From the NCBI GenBank assembly GCA_947645675.1, contig CANSDP010000002.1, forward strand, positions 1-64,000: a DNA stretch of 64,000 bases, written 5' to 3'. The translations under genes were made by a program, and so were the position numbers. This document shows positions 15,283 through 23,767 of the stretch, one piece after another. How positions within the stretch are numbered: the first letter of the stretch is position 1; every line of letters starts with the position of its first letter. A model generated the notes under the pieces. It saw only the letters and a list, made by a program, of their open reading frames with translations, did not search any database and was not told where the DNA came from. Origin of the DNA: an uncultured Bacillota bacterium (lineage in GTDB: Bacteria; Bacillota; Clostridia; Oscillospirales; Oscillospiraceae).

Positions 15283-15459
15283 ATGTCTCCTCGAACAGGC
15301 CGGCCCCGCAAGGAAGTAACCAAAAGTGTGAACCTCGGACTGCGTTTGACGGAAGAAACAGCGGATAAATTGCAGCGCTGTGCTGATACCCTTGGGATAT
15401 CTCGCACAGAAGTGATTGAAAAGGGAATTGACCTTGTGGAGCAGGACATAAAAAAATAG
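15283..15459 (+). CDS. Ribbon-helix-helix DNA-binding protein
   Basis: A 58-residue protein with a basic N-tail (MSPRTGRPRKEVTKSVN) and the RHH layout: beta strand VNLGLRL, then helices TEETADKLQRCADTLG and SRTEVIEKGIDLVEQ. Such CopG/Arc-type proteins dimerise and bind operators, often their own promoter. The ATG follows GAGGTGAGG. No toxin partner is evident; the next genes are a 67-residue protein and an AIM24 protein. An imperfect hairpin GAGTG...CACTC follows the stop. Confidence 0.8.
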   Translation: MSPRTGRPRKEVTKSVNLGLRLTEETADKLQRCADTLGISRTEVIEKGIDLVEQDIKK

Positions 15460-15565
15460 AGTGCTGGCCGCAGTAGCAAGCACACCAACACTCTATCACA
15501 CCATCCCCGGAGGAACAGCAAATTTTATTATGCCATACCGCCGGGGAAAAATCAAGGAGGATTCT

Positions 15566-15769
15566 ATGAATATACGAGAAGAATTGATTGGTTTGGATGC
15601 GGCAGTCAACCAGGTTTCCAACGGGGTCAACGCGATTGCCGCCATGTCCAGGGGGCTGGACCGGGTGGACGACCCCTATGCGGACGGCTTTTATTTCATC
15701 TCTGACCGCCTGCTGGAGGCCGTCCAAAGCCTGCGGGAGCAGACCGACCGCTGTCTCCAGGCGGTGTGA
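15566..15769 (+). CDS. Small hypothetical protein
   Basis: A 67-residue acidic, helical protein (MNIREELIGLDAAVNQVSNG start) with no signal or membrane segment. AAGGAGG lies 6 bases before the ATG at 15566. No family is recognised. It precedes the AIM24 gene by 22 bases and is probably co-transcribed with it. Confidence 0.7.
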   Translation: MNIREELIGLDAAVNQVSNGVNAIAAMSRGLDRVDDPYADGFYFISDRLLEAVQSLREQTDRCLQAV

Positions 15770-15791
15770 CAAGAAAAAGGAGCGGATACAT

Positions 15792-16469
15792 ATGAACTAT
15801 AAAATTCAAGGCGAGCCGACCCCAGTTGTCATCTGTGACCTGAACGCCAACGAGACCATGATTACCGAGAAGGGCTCCATGGTCTGGATGAGCCCCAATA
15901 TCAAGATGGAGACCTCCGCCGGAGGCTTCGGCAAGGCCTTTGGACGGATGTTCTCGGGGGAGTCCATGTTTCAGAATTTCTACACCGCTCAGGGCGGGCC
16001 GGGAATGATCGCCTTCGCCTCCAGCTTCCCCGGGGCCATCCTGCCTGTGGAGATCACCCCGGACAAGCCCATTGTGGCCCAGAAGTCCGCTTTCCTGGCC
16101 TCGGAGCAGGGGGTGGAGCTGTCGGTGTTCTTCCAAAAGAAGATGGGGGCCGGCTTCTTCGGCGGCGAGGGCTTCATCATGCAGAAGCTGTCCGGCCGAG
16201 GCATGGCCTTTTTGGAGATCGACGGCTACGGCGTGGAATACACCCTGGCCCCAGGACAGCAGATGGTTGTGGACACCGGCAACCTGGCCATGATGGACGC
16301 CACCTGCACCATCGACATCCAGAGCGTCAAGGGGGTTAAAAACGTCCTCTTCGGCGGCGAGGGCCTGTTCAACACCGTGGTCACCGGTCCGGGCCGCATC
16401 CTCCTTCAGACCATGCCCATGAGCGCTTTTGCCGGGGCTATCGCCTCGGTGCTCCCCTCCAAGGGATAA
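15792..16469 (+). CDS. AIM24 / TIGR00266 family protein
   Basis: A 225-residue beta-rich protein of the AIM24 family: GSMVWMSPNIKMETSAGG, a Phe/Gly-rich segment around GKAFGRMFSGESMF, and QSVKGVKNVLFGGEGLF near the end. The family is widespread in bacteria with no established biochemical role (the mitochondrial homologue affects membrane organisation). The start at 15792 follows AAAGGAGCGG. It lies at the end of the RHH-small protein group and faces a convergent solute-binding gene across a bidirectional terminator. Confidence 0.9.
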   Translation: MNYKIQGEPTPVVICDLNANETMITEKGSMVWMSPNIKMETSAGGFGKAFGRMFSGESMFQNFYTAQGGPGMIAFASSFPGAILPVEITPDKPIVAQKSAFLASEQGVELSVFFQKKMGAGFFGGEGFIMQKLSGRGMAFLEIDGYGVEYTLAPGQQMVVDTGNLAMMDATCTIDIQSVKGVKNVLFGGEGLFNTVVTGPGRILLQTMPMSAFAGAIASVLPSKG

Positions 16470-16471
16470 AC

Positions 16472-16505
16472 AAATGGACCGCCATATTTTGGCGGTCCAT
16501 TTTTC
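16472..16505. terminator. Bidirectional terminator
   Basis: A perfect 13-bp stem AAATGGACCGCCA / TGGCGGTCCATTT with a 5-base loop, serving the convergent AIM24 and solute-binding genes. Confidence 0.85.
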
Positions 16506-17805
16506 AGTCCATCGCCGCCGCCTGGAGCGCGTCAAAGGCGGCCATACACTCGTCCACCGAAGCGCCGTTCAGAAGGTCCCGGACGATCAGGCAGGTGTTG
16601 CCCCACTGCTCCACGTTCATCCCCGCGTTGGAGCCCAGCACATAGACCCCCTCCTCGATCCGGTCGTTCAGGGGCTTCAGGGCGGGGACACACTCCACCT
16701 TCACATTTTTGGAGGGGGCGATCACCCGGTTGGTTTTGGCGTAGAGCTGGAGGGCCTCGTCGGAGATCATGATGTCCAGGGCCTCCATAGCGTCCTCCTT
16801 GTGCTCGGCGTTGGCGCCCACCCCGAAGCCGGTCATGGGAATCACCGGCATCTGGCCCCGGTCGCTTGGAAAGCCGATGACCTGCATCTCAAAATCCGTC
16901 TTGCCGTAGGCGGTCTCGGTGTTGGCCGCCCCCCAGTAGGCCATGACGATGGGGGTCCTGCCCGCCAGGAAGTCGGCGCGTTCCCCCTCGATGGCCTCAC
17001 TGACGCTGGCCTTTTCCGCGTCAATATACCCCCGGTCGATCAGCCTCTGGAGGAACTCAAAGCCGGGACGCATATAGTCGCTGTATTTGGCCTCGCCGCT
17101 GTTGAGGGCGGCGATCTCCGCCTCGGTGTTTCCGCCGTTGTACAGGCCGGCGTAGGCCTGGGCAAAGACGAAGGTCTCCAGCCACCAGCGGTTGGCTCCG
17201 ACGGGGGTTTCGATCCCGTTCTCCTGGAACACCCGGCAGCACTCCAAAAATTCCTCCGGGGTCTCCGGCAGGGCCAGCTTGTACTGGTCAAACAGGTCCT
17301 TATTGACAAACAGGCCGTAGGCCACCACCTCCTGGGGAATGGCCACCAGCTTTCCGTCCACCGTGTTGGCCACCCGGATGATATCCCGCAGGTTTTGGGC
17401 GCTGTCCAGGCCCGACAGGTCCTCCAGCTTTCCCTCCGCCCCCAGGGCCAGAATGGTATCCGGGTTCAGCAGATACAGGTCGTCCATGTCGCTCCGGGCC
17501 CGGTCCAGACTCACCTCGTCATAGGTCTTGTCCTGATAGTTCTCGGCGGTGTAGGTTCGGTAGACCATGGTCATGCCCATCCGCTCCTCCGCCATCATCA
17601 CAGTCAGGTCAGAGGCTGTCCGGGCCACATTCTCGGCGTCTGGGTCGGTCTTCTCCATAGGGCTGAACATGTTGACGATCCGGCCATCCTCCGTCCGGTC
17701 GGCAATCAAATTACCGGAATCCTTGCCGCCGCAGCCCGACAGCGGCAGGACCATCAGGACCGCCAGAGCGGCGGCCATCCATCTCTTCCACATTGATTCG
17801 TTCAC
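16504..17805 (-). CDS. Extracellular solute-binding lipoprotein (family 1)
   Basis: A 433-residue lipoprotein with a signal peptide and lipobox LSGC (Cys25), followed by a sugar-type solute-binding fold (ILALGAEGKLEDLSGL, QEVVAYGLFVNKDLFDQYKL, VIMAYWGAAN). It would capture a ligand outside the membrane. No ABC permease or ATPase gene is adjacent. Its ATG overlaps the stop of the upstream histidine kinase by four bases, so it may present ligand to that kinase instead of feeding a transporter; this is inference. Confidence 0.88.
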   Translation of the reverse strand: MNESMWKRWMAAALAVLMVLPLSGCGGKDSGNLIADRTEDGRIVNMFSPMEKTDPDAENVARTASDLTVMMAEERMGMTMVYRTYTAENYQDKTYDEVSLDRARSDMDDLYLLNPDTILALGAEGKLEDLSGLDSAQNLRDIIRVANTVDGKLVAIPQEVVAYGLFVNKDLFDQYKLALPETPEEFLECCRVFQENGIETPVGANRWWLETFVFAQAYAGLYNGGNTEAEIAALNSGEAKYSDYMRPGFEFLQRLIDRGYIDAEKASVSEAIEGERADFLAGRTPIVMAYWGAANTETAYGKTDFEMQVIGFPSDRGQMPVIPMTGFGVGANAEHKEDAMEALDIMISDEALQLYAKTNRVIAPSKNVKVECVPALKPLNDRIEEGVYVLGSNAGMNVEQWGNTCLIVRDLLNGASVDECMAAFDALQAAAMD

Positions 17806-20006
17806 TCCAATTCCTTTTTCGCGACAAGCTGAGTGATAACCCGCTTCAACAGCTTGATATCCAACGGTTTTGCCACATGGGCGTTCATGCCCGCGTCCCG
17901 CGCCGCCCGCTCATCCTCGGCGAAGGCGTTGGCCGTCATGGCAATGATGGGGATGGTCTTTGCGTCCTCCCGCTTCAGGGCCCGGATGGCCCGGGTGGCG
18001 TCGTGGCCGTTCATGACGGGCATCTGCACATCCATCAGGATGGCGTCAAAGCCGCCCCGCTCCGACGCCTGAAAGCGCTCCACCGCCAACAGGCCGTTCT
18101 CCACCACCACGCAGGAGGCCCCCTCCATGCGCAGCACCTCCTGAAGGATCTCCGCGTTGATGTCGTTGTCCTCCGCCGCCAGGAAGCTCAGCCCCTCCAG
18201 GCTGTCCTCCGCCAGCTCGGGGACGGGGACGCCGGTATCCTGGGCCTTGAGCTCCTCCATGTGCCGGTCCGCCACCCGCAGCTCCAGCTCTACCCGGAAC
18301 AGGGAGCCCTGGTCCACCACGCTGAACACCTCGATGCTGCCCCCCATGAGCTCTACAATGCTCTTGGTGATGGCCATGCCCAGTCCGGTGCCCTGGACCT
18401 TGTTGGTGGTGCTGTTCTCCGCCCGGGTGAAGGCGTCGAAGATGGTGTCCAGATACTCCGGCGTCATACCGTAGCCGTCGTCCTCCACCTCAATGCGGAT
18501 ATGCTCATACTGGTTGGAGCGCCGCTCCAGACCGATGACCCGGAACCAGATATGTCCGCCCTCCTGGGTATACTTCACCGCGTTGGAGAGCAGATTGATC
18601 AGAATCTGATTGATCCGGGTCTCGTCACCGACGAAGTACTCCAGCTGAATGCCGCTCACTTCCATTTGGAATTCCTGGCCCTTTTCCTTGGCCATGGGCT
18701 GGATGATCGAGTAGACGGAGGAGGCCGCCTTGTCCAGGGAGAACTCCTCATAGTTGAGGACGACCTTCCCGCTTTCAATCTTGGAGACATCCAGAATATC
18801 GTTGATGAGGCTGAGGAGGTGCTGTCCGGAGGCGGTGATTTTTTCGGTGTATTCCCGCACCCTATCCGGGTTGTCCGCCTCCCTGGACAGCAGTGAGGTG
18901 AAGCCCAGCACCGCGTTCATGGGGGTACGGATGTCGTGGGACATATTGGACAGGAAGGTGGTTTTGGACTCGCTGGCAATCTGCGCCGCCCGCAGGGCCT
19001 CAGACAGCTGCTGGCTGTGGACCCGGCGCTCCTCCTCCCGCTCCTTCCAGATCTTATTCTGCTGCCGCCAGTTGCGGTAATACAGGGCGATGCACAGGAA
19101 GAACGCCGTCAGCGTAGAGGCCACCACGATCAGGATATGCTGATTGACCGTCCGGCCCTCCCGCTGGATGGCATCCACAGGCACATAGCCCACCATAAAG
19201 ATCGTCCCGTCGTTGATCGCCCATATATAGTTAAGGGCCCGGGTATTCCGGACGCTGTGATAAAACAGGATATTGTTTCCGTTTTCCAGGCACTGGGCCA
19301 CATTCGCCCGGGTGTCCGGGTCCTGGATGTTGTTGGCCCGGTAAAAATCCTCCAGATTCAGGTGTCCCGCGTCCCGCATTCCCATGCCCTTGGGCTTCAG
19401 AACAAAACGCTCGCTCTGAGCGTCCATAATATAAAGGGTGGCCTGCTTGTTATAAAAGCCGTCCGACGGGAGAGAGCGGTCAATGGTGTCATAAATATAC
19501 TCGATATACAGGGAGCCCAGCACCGTCCCATCTCGCTCCACCGGGCACTTGATGGTATAGGCCCAGGTGCCCAGGTGGTTCAAATAGGACTGCGAGACAG
19601 GCAGGCCGCTCACCGTTCCGCCGGCGGAGAAATCCAGGTCCTCCTCGGTAAAGCGCTCCCCGGTGTTGGACAGCCCCTCCGCCGCTCCTGACGGAATAAA
19701 GGACATCTTCGCGATGATACTGTTCCGCTGATAGGCACGGACATAGACCTCCGGGTCCTCCGCCCAGGACAGCTCCTGGGCAATAAGCGTTTGAAATTCC
19801 GCCTCATTCCGGAGGATGGTCTCAATGGTACACTGGATCAGGTCCAGGCTCTCGCTCACGTTTTGGATGGCCGCGTCCGACATCTCCCGGGTTATTTTCT
19901 GGGACACCGCGTAGACTACCGCGCCAAAGATGCAAAAAATCAACATGATGGCAAGCAGCAGAGACCGCCCGCCCTCCGTTTCCCGCTTGTTCACCTTTTC
20001 CTTCAT
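17802..20006 (-). CDS. Hybrid sensor histidine kinase/response regulator
   Basis: A 734-residue membrane sensor. The start at 20006 (MKEKVNKRETEGG) is chosen because GGAGAG lies upstream and a membrane segment begins at residue 17; the longer frame has no signal. The order is membrane helix 1, a ~260-residue extracytoplasmic sensor domain, helix 2 near 300-320, coiled linker, HisKA with phospho-His near 354 (SNMSHDIRTPMNAV), HATPase_c (DDGYGMTPEYLDT, GTGLGMAI), and a C-terminal receiver with Asp near 657 (ILMDVQMPVMNGHDA). No separate output regulator is adjacent. It is co-transcribed with the downstream solute-binding lipoprotein. Confidence 0.93.
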   Translation of the reverse strand: MKEKVNKRETEGGRSLLLAIMLIFCIFGAVVYAVSQKITREMSDAAIQNVSESLDLIQCTIETILRNEAEFQTLIAQELSWAEDPEVYVRAYQRNSIIAKMSFIPSGAAEGLSNTGERFTEEDLDFSAGGTVSGLPVSQSYLNHLGTWAYTIKCPVERDGTVLGSLYIEYIYDTIDRSLPSDGFYNKQATLYIMDAQSERFVLKPKGMGMRDAGHLNLEDFYRANNIQDPDTRANVAQCLENGNNILFYHSVRNTRALNYIWAINDGTIFMVGYVPVDAIQREGRTVNQHILIVVASTLTAFFLCIALYYRNWRQQNKIWKEREEERRVHSQQLSEALRAAQIASESKTTFLSNMSHDIRTPMNAVLGFTSLLSREADNPDRVREYTEKITASGQHLLSLINDILDVSKIESGKVVLNYEEFSLDKAASSVYSIIQPMAKEKGQEFQMEVSGIQLEYFVGDETRINQILINLLSNAVKYTQEGGHIWFRVIGLERRSNQYEHIRIEVEDDGYGMTPEYLDTIFDAFTRAENSTTNKVQGTGLGMAITKSIVELMGGSIEVFSVVDQGSLFRVELELRVADRHMEELKAQDTGVPVPELAEDSLEGLSFLAAEDNDINAEILQEVLRMEGASCVVVENGLLAVERFQASERGGFDAILMDVQMPVMNGHDATRAIRALKREDAKTIPIIAMTANAFAEDERAARDAGMNAHVAKPLDIKLLKRVITQLVAKKELE

Positions 20007-20144
20007 TGGCACTCTCCATTCCGGCGGCCTGAGAAGCATACCGCTTCCGGCAGCCTGAAAAACACTCCTCACGTTCAGAAGGTATGCCCATGCTAAACCG
20101 CTGTATCCCATGCTATGCAAATTTACCCGGTTTAGCCTACGGTT

Positions 20145-20173
20145 ATAGTAGCACATTCCCTCCCGATTTTCAA
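20145..20173 (-). promoter_or_regulatory. Promoter of the histidine kinase operon
   Basis: TTGAAA, 17-base spacer, TACTAT on the minus strand. A leader of about 130 bases follows, containing a direct repeat of TAGCATGGG. Confidence 0.55.
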
Positions 20174-20217
20174 CTGTAAGATGGACCTCCGAAGGGACTC
20201 GGAACATAGAAAAGCAA

Positions 20218-20256
20218 CGGGCCCGCCCTCCGCGTTCTGCGGAGAACAGGCCCATT
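20218..20256 (-). terminator. Terminator after the FNT gene
   Basis: On the minus strand GGGCC-TGTTCTCCGC pairs with GCGGAGGGCGGGCCC, followed by TTGCTTTT. Confidence 0.65.
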
Positions 20257-20260
20257 CAGC

Positions 20261-21085
20261 CTATGAATTTGTCTTATGCTGAGGCTCTGTCCTGTGGCAG
20301 GCCCAAATCAGAGCGCCGAAGCCGCAGCCGCCAACAATATTCCCGATGGTGACGGGGATCAGATTGACGGTCATGCCCCCCAGACTCAGGGCGGTCAGGT
20401 CTACCCCGGCCTCCCGGGCCAGCTGGGCGTACCGGGGGACGCCCGCCGCCATCAGGCCGGCGGGGATGTAATACATATTGGCGACACAGTGCTCAAATCC
20501 GCCGATGACGAAGAAGCTCACCGGCACGAAGGCCCCGATGGCCTTTCCCGCCAGGCTCTTGCCGCACAGGGAGCACATCACTCCGGCGCACACCAGCACG
20601 TTGCACAGGATGCCCATAACCAGCGCCTTGCCGAAGGGGATGGCGCACTTGGCGGCGGCGGTCCGAATGGTGTGGACCGCCAGGGCACCCCCCGACAGGT
20701 CCAGCTGCCCGCAATAGACGATGGCCGCGGCCAGCACCAGGGCCCCCAGCAGATTGCCGATGTAGACGATCACCAGGTTTCGGACCATCCCGGCCAGAGA
20801 AGCCCGCTTCTCCAGCAGAGAGATGGCGATGAGGCAGTTTCCGGTGAACAGCTCCGCCCCGGTGATGATGACCATAATCAGTCCAAAGGGAAACAGCAGA
20901 CCGCACAGCACCCGGGACAGTCCGGCGTTGGTGAGCATATGCCCCGCCGTGTTGGCCACCACCGCTCCGGCCCCGATGAGAAACCCGGCCAGCACCGCCG
21001 ACAGATACAGCCTCTGGGCGCTGTTGGAGGATTTTTTCGCCCCCACCTGGGCGTAAAGGTTGATAAATTCCGCCGGACTCAGCAT
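20261..21085 (-). CDS. Formate/nitrite transporter family channel
   Basis: A 274-residue FNT channel (FocA/NirC type) with six hydrophobic segments. Family stretches include LCGLLFPFGLIMVIITGAEL followed by FTGNCL, and a second GFEHCVANMYYIPAGL signature. FNT proteins pass formate, nitrite or related small anions across the membrane. Its position at the end of the folT-hutD-folC operon, near formimino-group genes, suggests that it exports formate released from one-carbon units; that substrate is inferred. Confidence 0.92.
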   Translation of the reverse strand: MLSPAEFINLYAQVGAKKSSNSAQRLYLSAVLAGFLIGAGAVVANTAGHMLTNAGLSRVLCGLLFPFGLIMVIITGAELFTGNCLIAISLLEKRASLAGMVRNLVIVYIGNLLGALVLAAAIVYCGQLDLSGGALAVHTIRTAAAKCAIPFGKALVMGILCNVLVCAGVMCSLCGKSLAGKAIGAFVPVSFFVIGGFEHCVANMYYIPAGLMAAGVPRYAQLAREAGVDLTALSLGGMTVNLIPVTIGNIVGGCGFGALIWACHRTEPQHKTNS

Positions 21086-21110
21086 AAGCGCTCCGCCTTT
21101 CTCTTTAAAC

Positions 21111-22361
21111 TCAGCACAGCCCCAGCAGGTGCCGCACCTCGCCGATCATATACAGTGACCCGGTGACGCACACCACATCCTCCGGGGGCAAAAACACCAG
21201 GGCCAGCTCCAGGCCCTCCCGGACGCTCCCGCAGGGGGTGGCCTTCGCCCCCTGGCCCTCCAGGTAAGCGGCCAGCTCGGCTGCCGGCATGGCCCGGGGG
21301 CTGTCGGGGGTGATGGTATAAAACTCCTTCGCCAGGGGGAGCAGCTCCCCTATCATGGTGCTCCAGTCCTTGTCAGCCAGTACGCCGGTGAGGAAAATCA
21401 GCTTCTTCTCCGGGTACAGCTCCCCCAGCGCCCGGGCCAGGGCCTCCATGCACTGGGGGTTGTGGCCTCCGTCCAGGATCACGTCAGGGCTCCGGCGGGC
21501 CAGCTCCAGCCGCCCGGGCCACACAGCCCTGGACAGCCCCTCCTGGACGGCCCCCTCCGAAATATCCCAGCCCCGGCCCCGGAGGACCTCCACTGTCGCC
21601 AGCACCACGGCGGCGTTGTGGACCTGATACTCCCCCAGCAGGGGGATCTGATAGGGGCCCTTGCCCCGGCAGGTAAAGGTCTGCCCCGTCAGTCCGGAGG
21701 ACAGGACCACCGGCTCCTCCGTCACCGCCAGGGATACCCTCTGACGTTCGCAGGCCTCCTCCACCACGGCGCGCACCCCGCCGCCCTGGGCATAGAGGAC
21801 CACGCCGCACCCCGGCTTGATAATCCCCGCCTTTTCAGCGGCGATTTTCTCCACAGTGTCCCCCAGCAGCTCGGTGTGCTCCAGGCCGATGTGGGTGATA
21901 ACCGCCGCCTCCGGGGAGGGAATAATGTTGGTGGAGTCCAGCCGCCCCCCCAGCCCGGTCTCCAGCACCACGATATCGCACTCCGCCTTCAGAAAATAGA
22001 CCATTCCAATGGCGGTCATCAGCTCGAACTCGGTCTCGTCCTCCGCCGCCTCCAGCACCCGGGCGGTAATGTCCACCAAATCCTCTTCAGAGATGGGCGC
22101 GCCGTCCACCTGGAACCGCTCGTTGAACTGCCACAGGTGGGGGGAGGTGTACAGGCCGGTTTTCAACCCCGCCGCCGACAGCACCGAAGCCAGCATGGCG
22201 GCGGTGGAGCCCTTGCCGTTGGACCCGGCGATGTGGACAAATTTCAGCTTCTCCTGGGGGTTGCCCAGCCGTCCCAGCAGGCGGCGGATGCGGTCAAGCC
22301 CCGGCTTCTGGCCCACCCAGGCCCGCTGATGGATGAGGTCCGCCGCTTCCTGTCCCGTCAT
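21111..22361 (-). CDS. folC: Folylpolyglutamate/dihydrofolate synthase
   Basis: A 416-residue Mur-ligase-like FolC, adding glutamate to folates in the cytoplasm. The P-loop GSNGKGS is near residue 48, followed by TGLYTSPHLWQFNERFQVDG, LETGLGGRLDSTN and the C-terminal domain DGGHNPQCMEAL. It retains folates in the cell after import by FolT, whose gene lies two positions upstream in the same operon. It starts 4 bases after the hutD stop. Confidence 0.95.
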   Translation of the reverse strand: MTGQEAADLIHQRAWVGQKPGLDRIRRLLGRLGNPQEKLKFVHIAGSNGKGSTAAMLASVLSAAGLKTGLYTSPHLWQFNERFQVDGAPISEEDLVDITARVLEAAEDETEFELMTAIGMVYFLKAECDIVVLETGLGGRLDSTNIIPSPEAAVITHIGLEHTELLGDTVEKIAAEKAGIIKPGCGVVLYAQGGGVRAVVEEACERQRVSLAVTEEPVVLSSGLTGQTFTCRGKGPYQIPLLGEYQVHNAAVVLATVEVLRGRGWDISEGAVQEGLSRAVWPGRLELARRSPDVILDGGHNPQCMEALARALGELYPEKKLIFLTGVLADKDWSTMIGELLPLAKEFYTITPDSPRAMPAAELAAYLEGQGAKATPCGSVREGLELALVFLPPEDVVCVTGSLYMIGEVRHLLGLC

Positions 22362-22365
22362 GGCG

Positions 22366-22938
22366 TCACGCCTCCCGAATACTGGCCAGCATCACAAGCC
22401 CGGCCTCACAAACCAGCTTGACCGGTCCGTCCTCAAAGCCCAGGCACAGCAGGGTCTGCCCCGCCTGGGCCTCCAAGCCATACTCGGGAAGGCGCACCGA
22501 ACCGGCTGCGCAGTAGATTGCCAGGTCCCCCGGGTCGGGGGACCAAGTCCCGCTGTGAGTGTGGGTATTGGACAGGACGCTCACCGCCCCCTGGGCCTTC
22601 CCCTTGCGCACCATCAGGTTGAAGTCCACGCACTGCCCCCAGCTCTCCACCGGCACGCCGCCGTCAAAGGCCACCACCCGGCCAGGCGCCAGGGGGAAGG
22701 GCTCCTGAGCGTCAATTTTCAGCTTGATCTCTCCCTCCAGCACCGCCAGAAAGCGGTTATAGTCGGGCAGGGGGGTAAAGTCGGAGTGGTCCAGCTCCAC
22801 AGTAGCGGAGCTGAGCCGCCAGAGGAACTCCCGGCCGGCGTACACCGCCCCCTCCGGGGCGATGGCCAGCTGGGTGGTGGTCCCGCCGGACCAGCTGGTG
22901 GTCACATAGTCCTCCCGGGTCAGCAGCTTCCAGTCCAT
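22366..22938 (-). CDS. hutD: HutD/Ves family cupin-like protein
   Basis: A 190-residue HutD-family protein: SWSGGTTTQLAIAPEGA, EFLWRLSSATVELDHSDFTP and CVDFNLMVRKGKA match the family. HutD is found with histidine-utilisation genes and is thought to limit or fine-tune the pathway, possibly through formiminoglutamate; its mechanism is not settled. The start at 22938 (MDWKLL) follows AAGGAG and is preferred over an in-frame ATG 9 codons upstream. It lies between folT and folC, tying folate import to histidine degradation. Confidence 0.88.
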   Translation of the reverse strand: MDWKLLTREDYVTTSWSGGTTTQLAIAPEGAVYAGREFLWRLSSATVELDHSDFTPLPDYNRFLAVLEGEIKLKIDAQEPFPLAPGRVVAFDGGVPVESWGQCVDFNLMVRKGKAQGAVSVLSNTHTHSGTWSPDPGDLAIYCAAGSVRLPEYGLEAQAGQTLLCLGFEDGPVKLVCEAGLVMLASIREA

Positions 22939-22954
22939 GGTAAGGCTCCTTTCG

Positions 22955-23521
22955 TCAATCCGCATATTTCACCACGCCGCTGCGGCGCAGGGCGTGGACC
23001 AGAGGGATACAGACCGTGGTCATAATGACGGCGGTGGCGATCCCGGTGGCAAACCGGCCGGGCAGGAAGGGGATGTGCACCATAAACTCGGTGTGATACA
23101 TCACGCTCTCCAGCCAGATGCTCACGGTATTGCCCAGGGTGGTGAGAACGGCCCCGGCGATGCACACAGCATAGCAGGTTACAGGGCGGCTCTCCATCCG
23201 CCTGCCGGTCCGGCGGCACCACAGAGCGCCCATGCCCACCACAACGCCGCGAATGGCGGCGGGGGCCACATAGAGCACCGTGGTGGGGGCCAGTCCGTAG
23301 GGGCCGGTGATCTGGGCGATGAACTCTCCCAGCAGGCCCACGATCATGCCCTCGACAGGTCCGAACAGCATCGCGGCCAGCATAATGGGCAGCGACGCAA
23401 AATTAAACTTGAAATAGGGGGTCTCGATGGCGATGGTCCGCTTCAGCAGGACCACCATGGCGGTGAGCAGCGCGATCATGCAGATGGTATAGATGTTAAA
23501 ACGCTTTTTGTTGGCTGTCAT
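22955..23521 (-). CDS. folT: Folate ECF transporter S component
   Basis: A 188-residue membrane S component with about six hydrophobic segments, binding folate for an energy-coupling-factor transporter whose A/A'/T modules are not in this window. The ETPYFKFNFASLPIMLAAML stretch and GPVEGMIVGLLGEF are typical. Assignment to folate is strengthened by the THF riboswitch directly upstream and by folC downstream. Its AAAGGAGCG ribosome site is one arm of a perfect 11-bp hairpin. Confidence 0.92.
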   Translation of the reverse strand: MTANKKRFNIYTICMIALLTAMVVLLKRTIAIETPYFKFNFASLPIMLAAMLFGPVEGMIVGLLGEFIAQITGPYGLAPTTVLYVAPAAIRGVVVGMGALWCRRTGRRMESRPVTCYAVCIAGAVLTTLGNTVSIWLESVMYHTEFMVHIPFLPGRFATGIATAVIMTTVCIPLVHALRRSGVVKYAD

Positions 23522-23528
23522 AATAATA

Positions 23529-23578
23529 CGCTCCTTTCACGGCGTGTTGCCATGAAAGGAGCGCACTCCTCCATGGCA
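23529..23578 (-). promoter_or_regulatory. Riboswitch expression platform: alternating hairpins at the folT ribosome site
   Basis: Two mutually exclusive minus-strand hairpins share CTCCTTTCA. One (plus positions 23548-23578) is TGCCATG-AGGAG / CTCCT-CATGGCA. The other (23529-23539 with 23553-23563) is CGCTCCTTTCA / TGAAAGGAGCG and covers the folT ribosome site. The first overlaps the aptamer's P1 strand, so P1 formation would favour sequestration. Confidence 0.75.
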
Positions 23579-23671
23579 GCGGATGCGGCACAGCAACGCG
23601 GGCTTTTCGTCCCTTCGTCCATTGGCAACCTCCCATCCAATGGCACTTGACGCGCTGTGTCTACTCTGACC
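23575..23671 (-). promoter_or_regulatory. Tetrahydrofolate (THF) riboswitch aptamer
   Basis: The minus-strand RNA contains the THF-I core: AGAGTAGA, GCGTCAAGTGCC, GGATGGGAGGTTGCC, GGACGAAGGGACGAAAAGCC, CGCG and GCATCCGCTGCC, in the right order. Pairings can be drawn for P2 (ACACAGC/GCTGTG) and P3 (GTGCCATTGG/CCAATGGAC). It precedes the folate transporter gene folT, the usual target of this class. Confidence 0.92.
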
Positions 23672-23690
23672 AGGTTTGGGGAATCCCGCG

Positions 23691-23764
23691 TAGGGGCGGC
23701 CTGTGGCCGCCCGTCTCTACAGCAGGCGCTTTTTCCCCGGGCGGCCGCAGGCCGCCCCCGCAAA
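23691..23764. repeat. Dispersed GGGGCGG-ended repeat C, copy 1
   Basis: GTAGGGGCGGCCTGTGGCC ... GGCCGCAGGCCGCCCCCGC forms inverted ends between the cyclodeaminase stop and the riboswitch. It resembles the copy at 24423-24495 in its ends. Confidence 0.6.
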
Positions 23765-23767
23765 AAA

